Assembly (NCBI RefSeq): GCF_001422445.1
Contig: NZ_LMNA01000023.1
Span: forward strand, 124,001 to 188,000
Direction: 5' to 3'
Source: Pseudorhodoferax sp. Leaf274
Lineage (GTDB): Bacteria > Pseudomonadota > Gammaproteobacteria > Burkholderiales > Burkholderiaceae_C
Length of the DNA stretch: 64,000 nt
Part shown: piece after piece, positions 34,970 to 42,740 of the stretch
How positions within the stretch are numbered: position 1 is the stretch's first letter
Layout: every line of letters begins with the position of its first letter
Made by a program: the position numbers and the translations under genes
Notes under the pieces: generated by a model
Database searches by the model: none
Told to the model about the DNA's origin: nothing
Seen by the model: only the letters and a program-made list of their open reading frames with translations

Positions 34970-35005
34970 GTAGCATTCACTTAACGTGAGTGCGGCTGAT
35001 GCTAC
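34970..35005. promoter_or_regulatory. Nested dyad, candidate operator of the nicotinate locus
   Basis: GTAGCAT at 34970–34976 and ATGCTAC at 34999–35005 form a perfect 7-bp inverted repeat. Inside it TCAC (34977–34980) and GTGA (34986–34989) flank TTAAC. The element lies 50 bases upstream of the reductase start and 133 bases upstream of the divergent ferredoxin reductase, so one protein bound here could control both units. The TetR protein encoded at 35930 is the natural candidate. Confidence 0.55.
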
Positions 35006-35137
35006 TCAGAATCGCCCGGGGCCGCAAGCATCCGAACAGGCAATAGCCATGCCGTTCGCATGCCGCAGACGCCAGCGGCCGCCGCGGCATGTGAAAAAAT
35101 CAGCCGTTTCACCTTTGCTACCCCATAGTCGAACGTC

Positions 35138-35914
35138 ATGAGCGCATTCAACGAAGAGAAGGTCTTGAGCGTCCACCATTGGACCGACCGCTTGTTCAGC
35201 TTCACCACGACGCGCGACCCGTCGTTGCGCTTCTCGAACGGGCACTTCACCATGATCGGGTTGCGTGGCGACAACGGCAAGCCGCTGCTGCGCGCCTACA
35301 GCATCGCCAGCGCCAACTACGAAGACCATCTGGAGTTCCTGTCGATCAAGGTGGCGGATGGCCCGCTGACCTCCAAGCTGCAGCACATCCAGGTCGGCGA
35401 CTCGATCATCGTCGGCCGCAAGCCCACCGGCACGCTGGTGACGGACTACCTGTTGCCCGGCAAGCGCCTGTACCTGTTCGGCACGGGCACCGGCCTCGCA
35501 CCATTCCTGAGCATCGTGCGCGACCCCGACACCTACGACCGCTACGAGCAGGTCATCGTGGTGCACGGCGTGCGCCAGGTCGACGAGCTGGCCTACCACG
35601 ACATGCTGACCGAGCACCTGCCGGCGCACGAGGTGCTGGGCGAACTGGTCAGCAGCAAGCTGCGCTACTACCCGACCGTCACGCGCGAGTCGTACCGCAA
35701 CATGGGCCGCATCACCGACCTGATCGAGAACGGCAAGCTCTGCAACGACCTGGACCTCCCGCAGATCAATGCCGCCGAAGACCGTGTGATGCTGTGCGGC
35801 AGCCCGGCCATGCTGCGCGACCTCAAGGTGCTGCTGGAGCACCGCGGCTTCAAGGAAGGCAACACCACGACGCCGGGCGACTTCGTCGTCGAGCGCGCCT
35901 TCGTCGAACAATAA
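35138..35914 (+). CDS. fpr: Ferredoxin–NADP(+) reductase
   Basis: 258 residues. FAD-binding LLRAYSIASANYEDHLEF, GPLTSKLQHIQVGD, NADP-binding YLFGTGTGLAPFLSIVRD and the C-terminal MLCGSPAMLRDLKVLLEHRG, ending FVVERAFVEQ, match subclass I bacterial FNRs. It would pass electrons from NADPH to a ferredoxin or iron-sulfur protein. Divergent from the iron-sulfur 6-hydroxynicotinate reductase and upstream of the enamidase, it plausibly provides low-potential electrons for ring reduction; no ferredoxin gene is in the cluster itself. Confidence 0.9.
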   Translation: MSAFNEEKVLSVHHWTDRLFSFTTTRDPSLRFSNGHFTMIGLRGDNGKPLLRAYSIASANYEDHLEFLSIKVADGPLTSKLQHIQVGDSIIVGRKPTGTLVTDYLLPGKRLYLFGTGTGLAPFLSIVRDPDTYDRYEQVIVVHGVRQVDELAYHDMLTEHLPAHEVLGELVSSKLRYYPTVTRESYRNMGRITDLIENGKLCNDLDLPQINAAEDRVMLCGSPAMLRDLKVLLEHRGFKEGNTTTPGDFVVERAFVEQ

Positions 35915-35929
35915 GACCGGCGCCCGCCC

Positions 35930-36700
35930 ATGCCCCGGCCCGCGAAGACTGCAGACGGCCAGCGCAAGCCGGGGGTGCGGGAGCAGGCGGTCATCGCCTC
36001 GCGCGCCAACCTGCTGCGCGCGGCCACACGCATCTTCGCCAAGCATGGTTTCGCTGGCGGGCGCGTGGGCCAGATCTCCAAGGCGGCCAAGTCCTACGAC
36101 CGCATGATCTACTACTACTTCGGTAGCAAGGAAGGTCTGTACATCGCTGTCATCGAGGACATCTACCGGCGCATGAACGAGGCCGAGGAAGCCCTGGCGC
36201 TCGACGAGCACCAGCCGGTGGAATCGCTCAAGACCGTGGTGCGCTTCGTTTGCGGCTATTACCGCCGGCATCCCGAGTTCGTCACCCTGCTCAACAACGA
36301 AAACCTGCTGCAGGGGCGCCACATCGCCAAGATGCAGTCGGCGCAGCAGTATTCGTCGCCCGCCATTTCGGTGCTGCAGTTGCTGCTGGCCGCAGGTGCC
36401 GCGCAGGGCGTGTTCCGTGACGACCTGGCCGTGCACGACGTCTACATGATGATTGCCGCGTTGGGCTACTTCCCGCAGTCCAACCGCTTCACGCTGTCCG
36501 AGTTCCTGGGCCAGCGCATCGACGACGCCGCGGCCTCCGCGCGCTGGGAGGCCTTCGTCGTCGATGCCGTGCTGCGCACCGTGATGCGCGAGCCCGTGCC
36601 GCACAACGATTCCCCCAGCCCCCACGGAGAAAACCCCACATGGCAGAAGCCGCCGCCACCGCCGCGTCCGGAAAAGTCGTCATCCGCAACATCGGCCTGA
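35930..36700 (+). CDS. TetR family transcriptional regulator
   Basis: 256 residues. An N-terminal HTH is clear: RANLLRAATRIFAKHGFAGGRVGQISKAAKSYDRMIYYYFGSKEGLYIAV (about residues 25–74). The C-terminal ligand domain (RHPEFVTLLNNENLLQGRHI) is of the TetR_C type found with pyrimidine/RutR-like regulators. Its last ~20 codons overlap the enamidase gene out of frame (36640–36700), and this tail (WQKPPPPPRPEKSSS) is low-complexity. Position in the middle of the plus-strand unit suggests it controls the nicotinate locus, probably as a repressor responding to a pathway compound. Confidence 0.88.
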   Translation: MPRPAKTADGQRKPGVREQAVIASRANLLRAATRIFAKHGFAGGRVGQISKAAKSYDRMIYYYFGSKEGLYIAVIEDIYRRMNEAEEALALDEHQPVESLKTVVRFVCGYYRRHPEFVTLLNNENLLQGRHIAKMQSAQQYSSPAISVLQLLLAAGAAQGVFRDDLAVHDVYMMIAALGYFPQSNRFTLSEFLGQRIDDAAASARWEAFVVDAVLRTVMREPVPHNDSPSPHGENPTWQKPPPPPRPEKSSSATSA

Positions 36701-37839
36701 TGCTGTCGGGCGACATCGACCAGCCCATCCTCGAAGCCGACACCATCGTTGTCCACGACGGTCTCATCACTGCCGTCGGCAAGCTCAAGGACTGCGATGT
36801 CGAAGGTGCCACCACGGTGATCGACGCCAGGCAGACCTGTGTCGCGCCCGGTCTCATCGACAGCCATGTGCATCCGGTGTTCGGCGACTGGACGCCGCGC
36901 CAGAACCAGCTCGGCTGGATCGAGTCCATGCTCAACGGCGGCGTGACCACCATGGTTTCCGCTGGCGAGGTGCACCTGCCGGGCCGGCCCAAGGACATCG
37001 TCGGCCTGAAGGCCCTGGCGATCACCGCGCAGCGCGCCTTCGACAACTTCCGCCCTGGCGGGGTGAAGGTGCTGGCCGGTGCGCCCGTGATCGAGAAGGG
37101 CATGGTCGAGAGCGATTTCAAGGAACTGGCCGCTGCCGGCGTCGGCCTGCTCGGTGAGATCGGCCTGGGCTCGGTCAAGGGCGGCACCGAGGCGGCCACC
37201 ATGGTCAAGTGGGCGCGGGCGGCCGGCATCCAGAGCACCATCCACACGGGCGGCCCGTCGATCCCGGGCTCGGGCCTGATCGACAAGGACGTGGTGCTGG
37301 AGGCCGACGCCGACGTGATCGGCCACATCAACGGCGGCCACACCTCGCTGTCCGAGGCCCATGTCTGCGAACTCTGCGAGAAGTCCAGCCGCGCCATCGA
37401 GATCGTGCACAACGGCAACGAGCGGGTGGCCATCGCCGCCGCGCAGGCCGCGCTGCAGCTCAAGTGCCCGCACCGTGTGATCCTGGGCACGGACGGGCCG
37501 GCCGGCTCGGGGGTGCAGCCGCTGGGCATCCTGCGCATGGTGGCCATGCTGTCCAGCCTGGCGAACATCCCGGCCGAATTGGTGTTCTGTTTCGCGACCG
37601 GCAACACGGCCAAGATCCGCAAGCTCAACTGCGGGCTCATCGAAGTCGGGCGTGCGGCCGACTTCGTGTTCATGGACCGGGCCCAGCACACCGCCGGTCG
37701 CACGCTGCTGGAAAGCGTGCAGCTGGGCGACCTGCCAGGTGTCGGCATGGTCATGATCGATGGGCTCGTGCGCTGCGGGCGCAGCCGCAACACGCCGCCC
37801 GCGACCGAGGTTCCGGTGGTCGTCTCCAGCGCGCACTGA
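36640..37839 (+). CDS. ena: Enamidase (tetrahydro-6-oxonicotinate hydrolase), amidohydrolase superfamily
   Basis: 399 residues. Metal-site pattern of the superfamily: GLIDSHVHP (His76, His78), GEIGLG (Glu173), HTGGPSIPGSG (His202), GHINGGH (His229) and GTDGPAGSG (Asp285). Whole-length agreement with the remembered Eubacterium barkeri enamidase is strong, including VSGDI/LSGDI near residue 23, GVTTMVSAG, HLPGRPKD, GVKVLAGA, PLGILR and the C-terminal SRNTPPA. The E. barkeri enzyme is an Fe-Zn hydrolase that opens 1,4,5,6-tetrahydro-6-oxonicotinate to 2-formylglutarate and ammonia. Start at 36640 follows CACGGAGAAAACCCCAC, a usable Shine-Dalgarno, inside the TetR gene. Confidence 0.9.
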   Translation: MAEAAATAASGKVVIRNIGLMLSGDIDQPILEADTIVVHDGLITAVGKLKDCDVEGATTVIDARQTCVAPGLIDSHVHPVFGDWTPRQNQLGWIESMLNGGVTTMVSAGEVHLPGRPKDIVGLKALAITAQRAFDNFRPGGVKVLAGAPVIEKGMVESDFKELAAAGVGLLGEIGLGSVKGGTEAATMVKWARAAGIQSTIHTGGPSIPGSGLIDKDVVLEADADVIGHINGGHTSLSEAHVCELCEKSSRAIEIVHNGNERVAIAAAQAALQLKCPHRVILGTDGPAGSGVQPLGILRMVAMLSSLANIPAELVFCFATGNTAKIRKLNCGLIEVGRAADFVFMDRAQHTAGRTLLESVQLGDLPGVGMVMIDGLVRCGRSRNTPPATEVPVVVSSAH

Positions 37840-37867
37840 AAGTTCGCCCGAGCCGTTCAACATGCCC

Positions 37868-37873
37868 TATAAT
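37868..37873 (+). promoter_or_regulatory. -10 element of the first tRNA-Arg
   Basis: A consensus TATAAT lies 11 bases before the mature tRNA 5' end region (tRNA starts at 37884). No convincing -35 hexamer is seen at the expected spacing. Confidence 0.6.
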
Positions 37874-37883
37874 CGCTGGCTTC

Positions 37884-37960
37884 GCGGCTGTAGCTCAGTT
37901 GGATAGAGTACTTGGCTACGAACCAAGGGGTCGTGGGTTCAATTCCTGCCAGCCGCACCA
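37884..37960 (+). tRNA. tRNA-Arg (ACG), copy 1
   Basis: 77 bases including an encoded CCA end. The acceptor stem GCGGCTG pairs with CAGCCGC, the D-arm reads TAGCTCAGTTGGATAGAG, the anticodon stem CTTGG/CCAAG encloses CTACGAA with anticodon ACG at 37918–37920, and the T-arm contains GGTTCAATTCC. ACG is read as ICG after deamination by TadA and decodes CGU/CGC/CGA. Identical to the second copy at 38073. Confidence 0.97.
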
Positions 37961-37966
37961 AACCGA

Positions 37967-38001
37967 ATGGGCCGGTCCTCTCAAGGGGCCGGCCCATTTT
38001 C
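37967..38001 (+). terminator. Intrinsic terminator after tRNA-Arg copy 1
   Basis: ATGGGCCGGTCC (37967–37978) pairs with GGGCCGGCCCAT (37986–37997) with one G·T wobble, followed by a T-rich TTTTCTTTT tract. It is nearly identical to the terminator after copy 2. Confidence 0.85.
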
Positions 38002-38056
38002 TTTTCCGTTTCGGACGAATTCGGACTCGACGCGCCAATTCGGCGATTTGCCGGTA

Positions 38057-38062
38057 TATACT
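38057..38062 (+). promoter_or_regulatory. -10-like element of the second tRNA-Arg
   Basis: TATACT within GGTATATACTC precedes the second tRNA by ten bases. With a terminator after copy 1, copy 2 needs its own promoter; this is the best candidate, again without a clear -35. Confidence 0.45.
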
Positions 38063-38072
38063 CTTAGGCTTC

Positions 38073-38149
38073 GCGGCTGTAGCTCAGTTGGATAGAGTAC
38101 TTGGCTACGAACCAAGGGGTCGTGGGTTCAATTCCTGCCAGCCGCACCA
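38073..38149 (+). tRNA. tRNA-Arg (ACG), copy 2
   Basis: Base-for-base identical to copy 1, 77 bases with encoded CCA; anticodon ACG at 38107–38109. Same cloverleaf pairings as copy 1. Confidence 0.97.
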
Positions 38150-38154
38150 AACCG

Positions 38155-38192
38155 ATGGGCCGGTCCTCACAAGGGACCGGCCCATTTTCTTT
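38155..38192 (+). terminator. Intrinsic terminator after tRNA-Arg copy 2
   Basis: Perfect 12-bp stem ATGGGCCGGTCC (38155–38166) with GGACCGGCCCAT (38174–38185), loop TCACAAG, then TTTTCTTTT. Copy 1 has one wobble in the same stem. Confidence 0.9.
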
Positions 38193-38273
38193 TGGCTCTT
38201 TTTTGGCTTGCCCTGTCGGCCATCGACTACAGCGGCACGCGCCATCCGACGATGCAGCTTGGCCGCCGATCCC

Positions 38274-38570
38274 ATGAAGATGCGGGCTCGTTTGGATTGG
38301 ATACGCATGCTCGACACCCTTTCCCCGCCGCTGCGCCAGCCACTTCGCTTGCGGCGCCTGGCCTCCGTGCCGACGCCGCACCCGGTGCCCCCCGTGCCGC
38401 CGCCGGTCGGCCCATTCGACGACGAGGAACCTGGCAACCCCGAGCCGGGCACCCCCGTGCAGGAACCACCCGACGAAGGTGATGTCCCCACGCGCCTGCC
38501 CGGGCACCCCGGCAAGCCCGTGCATGTGCAACGCCGCCATACATCGCGCCATGAGCACCCTGGCGCCTGA
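38274..38570 (+). CDS. Small proline-rich hypothetical protein
   Basis: 98 residues; a shorter form could start at the later ATG (MLDTLSPPLRQPLRLRRL). The middle is extremely rich in proline and acidic residues (HPVPPVPPPVGPFDDEEPGNPEPG). No domain recognised. The frame remains open upstream through the tRNA region, which weakens the case, but codon use is otherwise normal and it overlaps the next gene by 20 bases. It may be a real short unstructured protein or noise. Confidence 0.4.
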   Translation: MKMRARLDWIRMLDTLSPPLRQPLRLRRLASVPTPHPVPPVPPPVGPFDDEEPGNPEPGTPVQEPPDEGDVPTRLPGHPGKPVHVQRRHTSRHEHPGA

Positions 38571-38898
38571 GGGCCCTGCCCACGTCGTGACGGGTGTCGA
38601 GCTGGACGCCCAAGGCGAAGTGCGGCGCGTGCGCTGGTATCTGGCCGACCAACGCGAACTGGCGCGCGCGGCGGGCGCCGTGCCGCGGCCGTTGTCGCGG
38701 GAAAGCGTCGTCGACACCCTCGAGGTGGTGGACAAGCTGCTGGAGGCCGAGGCCGTCGTGCCCCTGTTTCCAGGCTACGTCGGCACGTCGCCGATGGACC
38801 AGGTGGTCAAGGTCCATGTCCAGCCCGATGGCACCGAACTGATCGAGGTCGATCCCTCGCTGCCCGGACGCACGCTGCGCGACCTGCCCCGGCTCTAG
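38551..38898 (+). CDS. Hypothetical protein, DUF3892-like
   Basis: 115 residues from the ATG at 38551 (MSTLAPEGPAHVVTGVELD); the frame is open to 38479. Visible features are VVTGVELDAQGEVRRVRWYLAD, SVVDTLEVVDKLLEAEAVVPLF and DQVVKVHVQPDGTELIEVD, two beta-rich segments around a helix. The pattern is reminiscent of the small DUF3892 domain but I am not sure. Lies 38 bases upstream of greB, same strand. Confidence 0.55.
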   Translation: MSTLAPEGPAHVVTGVELDAQGEVRRVRWYLADQRELARAAGAVPRPLSRESVVDTLEVVDKLLEAEAVVPLFPGYVGTSPMDQVVKVHVQPDGTELIEVDPSLPGRTLRDLPRL

Positions 38899-38936
38899 CC
38901 AGGTTGGCACCCGGCCTTTTGCCGGAAACTAGCGCC

Positions 38937-39500
38937 ATGAGCAAAGCCTTCACGAAAGAAAGCGACAGCGGCGAGGACGAGGACGAACTGGCCTTGCCCG
39001 CGTTGCCCGCGGGCGGCAAGAACTACATCACCCCGCAGGGCTACGCGCGCCTGCGCACCGAACTGCTGGACCTGATCGACAACGAGCGGCCCAAGGTGGT
39101 CGAGGTGGTCCACTGGGCCGCCAGCAACGGCGACCGTTCCGAGAACGGCGACTACCTCTACGGCAAGAAGCGGCTGCGCGAAATCGATCGCCGTATCCGG
39201 TTCCTTACCCGGCGGCTGGAGATTGCGGAGGTGACCGACCCCAGCGTGCACCATGGCAGCGACCAGGTGTTCTTCGGCGCCACGGTGACCTATGCCGACG
39301 CACAGGGCGAGGAGCAGACCATCACCATCCGCGGCATCGACGAAGCCAACAGCGCGGCTGGCGAGGTGAGCTGGGTGGCACCGATCGCGCGGGCGCTGTT
39401 GCGCGCACGCGTGGGCGACGAGGTGCGGCTGCCCACGCCCTCCGGCGTGCGCGACCTGGAGGTGCTGGAGGTGTGCTACCCGGCGCCGGCCGCAGCCTGA
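38937..39500 (+). CDS. greB: Transcription elongation factor GreB
   Basis: 187 residues, slightly longer than the ~158 of E. coli GreB because of an acidic N-terminal extension (SDSGEDEDELALP). The coiled-coil finger carries NGDRSENGDYLYGKKRLREIDRRIRFLTRRLE, with the acidic tip residues that stimulate RNA cleavage in backtracked RNA polymerase, and the C-terminal FKBP-like domain follows (VTYADAQGEEQTITIRGIDE). The ATG at 38937 gives the family N-terminus MSKAFTKE. Its 3' end overlaps the convergent spoT gene by 25 bases. Confidence 0.93.
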   Translation: MSKAFTKESDSGEDEDELALPALPAGGKNYITPQGYARLRTELLDLIDNERPKVVEVVHWAASNGDRSENGDYLYGKKRLREIDRRIRFLTRRLEIAEVTDPSVHHGSDQVFFGATVTYADAQGEEQTITIRGIDEANSAAGEVSWVAPIARALLRARVGDEVRLPTPSGVRDLEVLEVCYPAPAAA

Positions 39501-41764
39501 TAGGGCGCGGGCGTCGCGCGCACGGCGCGCAGCACCGCAGGCATGCGCTTGAGGTTGCGCAGCGCAATTTCCAGGTGGGCGCGGTCGCGCACGGCCACCA
39601 CGAAGCGCAGATCCGATGCGTCCTGGGCCTCTTCCTGGCCCATGTCCATGTGGGTGATGTCGACTTCCGAGGCGGCCAGCGCAGCCGCGACGCGCGCCAG
39701 CACGCCCTTGCCGTTGTTGACGGTGACGACGATGCCGGTCTCGAAGGTGCGCACCGGCTCGTCGGACCAGGCCACGGCGATGAAGCGCTCGCTGTCCTTG
39801 TACTGCAGCCGCTTGGCGGTGGCGCAGTCGGCCGTGTGCACGAACAGGCCTTCGCCGCGGCCCAGGTAGCCCACGATCTCGTCGCCGGGCACCGGCCTGC
39901 AGCAGCGTGCGAACTGCACCGAGGCGTTCTCGCTGCCGTCGATCAGCACACCGCCTTGCGACACGGTCTCGTGCGCGGTGTAGCGCTCGCGCGTCATCAG
40001 CAGCGGATCGGTCTTCACCCCGCCGCCTTCGGTCATCAGCACCTTGAGCCGCTTGGCGACGATGCTGGCGATGCGCTTGCCCAGCCCGATGTCGGTCATG
40101 AGTTCGGCGCGCGTGCGGTTGCCCGAGAAGCGCAGCAGCTTGTCCCAGATCGGCTGGCCATCGGTTCCGTGGTCGGGCAGGGCTTCGATGCCTTCTGCGC
40201 GCACCGCCTGCGTCAACAGCTTCTCGCCCAGGTCTTCCGACTCAGTGATGGCGCGGCTCTTGAGGTGGTGGCGGATCTTGGAGCGCGCGCGCCCTGTGCG
40301 CACAAAGCCCAGCCAGGCCGGATTCGGTGCGGAGACGGGGGCCGTGATGACCTCGATCACATCGCCGTTGTGCAGTTCGGTGCGCAGCGGCGCCTGGTCG
40401 CCATTGATGCGCGCGGCAACCGTGCGGTCGCCCACGTTGCTGTGGATCGCGTAGGCAAAGTCGACCACCGTGGCGCCGCGCGGCAACGCCATGATCTGGC
40501 CCTTGGGCGTGAACACATAGACCGCATCGGGGAACAGGTCGACCTTGACGTGGTCCCAGAACTCGGATGCATCGCGCGTCTCCTGCTGGATGTCCAGCAG
40601 CGACTGCAGCCATTGCGTGCCCATGCGGTCGGTGGTGGCGCTGTCCGGGTGGTTGGCCTTGTAGAGCCAGTGTGCGGCGACGCCCGATTCGGCCACCACA
40701 TGCATCGCATCGGTGCGCATCTGGAACTCGATGTTGATGTTGGACGGCCCGACCAGCGTGGTGTGCAGCGACTGGTAGCCGTTGGCCTTGGCGATGGCGA
40801 TGTGGTCCTTGAAACGGCCTGGCACCGGCTTGTAGAGCTGGTGCAGCACGCCCAGTGCGGTATAGCAGTCGGTCACGCCGGGCACGATCACGCGGAAGCC
40901 GTAGATGTCGTTGACCTGGGCGAACGACAGGTGCTTGTCGTCCATCTTGCGGAAGATGGAGTAGAGCGTCTTCTCGCGGCCCGCGATGCGCACCTTCATG
41001 CCGGCATTGGCGAAAGCCGCCTCGACTTCCTGCTGCACCTTCTGCACCAGGTCGCGGCGCCGGCTGCGGGCCTTGGCCACGGCCTTGGCCAGCACGCCAT
41101 GGCGCCACGGCATCAGGTGCTGGAAGGCCAGTTCCTGCAGCTCGCGGTAGGTCACGTTCAAGCCCAGCCGGTGGGCGATGGGCGCGTAGATGTCCAGCGT
41201 TTCCTTGGAAATGCGGGCCCACTTGCTGCGCGGCATGTCGCCCATGGTGCGCATGTTGTGGCTGCGGTCGGCCAGCTTGATCAGGATCACGCGCACGTCG
41301 CGCGCCATCGCCAGCAGCATCTTGCGGAAGGACTCGGCCTGGCTCTCCTCGCGCGTGTTGAACTGCAGCTTGTCCAGCTTGGTCAGCCCGTCCACCAGTT
41401 CGGCCACCGGGGCGCCGAAGCGCTCGATGAGCTCGGGCTTGGTCACGCCGCAGTCTTCCATCGCGTCGTGCAGCAGTGCGGCCATCAGCGCCTGGGCGTC
41501 CAGCTTCCAGGCGGCACACTGCGTGGCCACGGCGATGGGGTGGGTGATGTAGGGCTCGCCGCTGGAGCGCAGCTGGCCCAGGTGGGCCTCGTCGGCGAAA
41601 CGGTAGGCCTGGCGCACCTGCTCGATGCCCTGGGCATCCAGGTAGTCCAGGCTGGCGGTCAGGGCGGCAAAGCTGGCTGCGGCGGCATTGGCCGCGGCGG
41701 GGGAGGCGGGCGCGCGAGAGGGGGGCGGTGTCCTGTCTGCAGTGGTGGGCAACGCGGCATTCAT
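39476..41764 (-). CDS. spoT: Bifunctional (p)ppGpp synthetase/hydrolase (RelA/SpoT, Rsh)
   Basis: 762 residues. The hydrolase domain is intact, with the HD motif in MAALLHDAMEDCGVTK and RSHNMRTMGDMP. The synthetase domain follows (GREKTLYSIFRKM, VNDIYGFRVIVPG, YQSLHTTLVGP), then TGS (VYVFTPKGQIMALPRGATVVDFAYAIHS), a helical/zinc-finger-like region with ARCCRPVPGDEIVGY, and a C-terminal ACT domain (FETGIVVTVNNGKGVLARVAAAL). It sets alarmone levels in the stringent response. rpoZ and gmk lie directly upstream, the order also seen around E. coli spoT. The ATG at 41764 is preferred over an upstream in-frame one. Confidence 0.95.
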   Translation of the reverse strand: MNAALPTTADRTPPPSRAPASPAAANAAAASFAALTASLDYLDAQGIEQVRQAYRFADEAHLGQLRSSGEPYITHPIAVATQCAAWKLDAQALMAALLHDAMEDCGVTKPELIERFGAPVAELVDGLTKLDKLQFNTREESQAESFRKMLLAMARDVRVILIKLADRSHNMRTMGDMPRSKWARISKETLDIYAPIAHRLGLNVTYRELQELAFQHLMPWRHGVLAKAVAKARSRRRDLVQKVQQEVEAAFANAGMKVRIAGREKTLYSIFRKMDDKHLSFAQVNDIYGFRVIVPGVTDCYTALGVLHQLYKPVPGRFKDHIAIAKANGYQSLHTTLVGPSNINIEFQMRTDAMHVVAESGVAAHWLYKANHPDSATTDRMGTQWLQSLLDIQQETRDASEFWDHVKVDLFPDAVYVFTPKGQIMALPRGATVVDFAYAIHSNVGDRTVAARINGDQAPLRTELHNGDVIEVITAPVSAPNPAWLGFVRTGRARSKIRHHLKSRAITESEDLGEKLLTQAVRAEGIEALPDHGTDGQPIWDKLLRFSGNRTRAELMTDIGLGKRIASIVAKRLKVLMTEGGGVKTDPLLMTRERYTAHETVSQGGVLIDGSENASVQFARCCRPVPGDEIVGYLGRGEGLFVHTADCATAKRLQYKDSERFIAVAWSDEPVRTFETGIVVTVNNGKGVLARVAAALAASEVDITHMDMGQEEAQDASDLRFVVAVRDRAHLEIALRNLKRMPAVLRAVRATPAPYQAAAGAG

Positions 41765-41810
41765 GCGCTTACTGTAGCGTGCGAGCCCGCAAGGGCGCGG
41801 CGCCAAACAA

Positions 41811-41835
41811 AAAGGCACCGCATGGCGGTGCCTTT
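41811..41835. terminator. Hairpin between rpoZ and spoT
   Basis: AAAGGCACCGC (41811–41821) and GCGGTGCCTTT (41825–41835) form a perfect 11-bp stem with a three-base ATG loop. On the minus strand it ends in TTTTTGTTTG, so it can terminate rpoZ transcripts before spoT and would make rpoZ–spoT read-through partial. Confidence 0.75.
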
Positions 41836-41855
41836 TCAGACGAGGCGAGTGGCGC

Positions 41856-42059
41856 TCAGGTCGGCACTTTCTTGAGCATCTCCAGGCCGACCTTGCCGGC
41901 GGCGATCTCGCGCAGTGCGGTCACGCCGGGCTTGTTCTTGCTCTCGATCTTGGGTGCATGGCCCTGGCTCAGCATGCGGGCGCGGTAGGTCGCGGCCAGC
42001 ACCAGCTGGAAGCGGTTGGGGATCTGCTCGAGGCAGTCTTCGACGGTGATGCGGGCCAT
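41856..42059 (-). CDS. rpoZ: RNA polymerase omega subunit
   Basis: 67 residues, [20 protein letters not shown] at the start, then [11 protein letters not shown] and [17 protein letters not shown], which is the compact beta-proteobacterial omega. It stabilises the beta' subunit and contributes to a ppGpp site, fitting its place between gmk and spoT. 17 bases separate it from gmk. Confidence 0.95.
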   Translation of the reverse strand: MARITVEDCLEQIPNRFQLVLAATYRARMLSQGHAPKIESKNKPGVTALREIAAGKVGLEMLKKVPT

Positions 42060-42076
42060 GGTGGACTCCAGTCCTC

Positions 42077-42697
42077 TCAGAGGATGTGCAGGGATTTGAA
42101 GGTGTCGACCCTGGCGCGCACCTGCGCCAGGTATTTGAGTCGCTGGGCATGCACGATGGTTTTCAAGTCGAAAACGGCCCGGTCGAACAACTCGTTGATT
42201 ATAACGAAGTCGAAGTTTTCGGCCTGCGCCATCTCCACGGCGGCATTCTTGAGCCGCAGCTCGATGACCTCGGGCGCATCCTCGCCGCGGCGTTCCAGGC
42301 GCGAGCGCAACTCTTCCCAGCTGGGCGGCAGGATGAAGATCAACACCGCGTTGGCGAAGGTCTTCTTGATCTGCATGGCGCCCTGGAAGTCGATCTCCAG
42401 GATCACGTCGGAGCCCTGGGCGATGCGGTCCTCGATGGCCTTCTTGGAGGTGCCGTAGCGCCGGCCATGGACATGCGCCCATTCGACGAACCCGTCGGAG
42501 GCGACCATGGTGTCGAAATCGGCGTCGGGCACGAAGAAGTATTCGCGGCCATGCTTTTCCTGGCCGCGCGGCGCGCGCGTGGTGTGCGAGACCGAGGGCT
42601 GGATGCGCGAATCGATTTCCAGCAGCGCCTTGACCAGGCTGGACTTGCCGGCCCCGCTGGGGGCTGCGACGACGATCAGGTTGCCGGGATAGTCCAT
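42077..42697 (-). CDS. gmk: Guanylate kinase
   Basis: 206 residues. P-loop [21 protein letters not shown]-binding [37 protein letters not shown] and the lid region [20 protein letters not shown]. It phosphorylates GMP to GDP for nucleotide synthesis and feeds the pppGpp precursor pool used by SpoT downstream. Length is typical. Confidence 0.96.
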   Translation of the reverse strand: MDYPGNLIVVAAPSGAGKSSLVKALLEIDSRIQPSVSHTTRAPRGQEKHGREYFFVPDADFDTMVASDGFVEWAHVHGRRYGTSKKAIEDRIAQGSDVILEIDFQGAMQIKKTFANAVLIFILPPSWEELRSRLERRGEDAPEVIELRLKNAAVEMAQAENFDFVIINELFDRAVFDLKTIVHAQRLKYLAQVRARVDTFKSLHIL

Positions 42698-42740
42698 GGC
42701 GAACGGAAGCTGAAAGGGCGGCCGAGTTTAGCAGCGTGTC

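Larger units (their letters stand above)
37882..38188 (+). repeat. Tandem duplication of a tRNA-Arg plus terminator cassette
   Basis: Both units consist of TTCGCGG..., a 77-base identical tRNA and a near-identical hairpin terminator, with a period of 189 bases (37884 to 38073). The sequences between the units (about 38002–38060) are not repeated, so either the duplication is old outside the functional parts or gene conversion keeps those parts alike. Confidence 0.85.
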
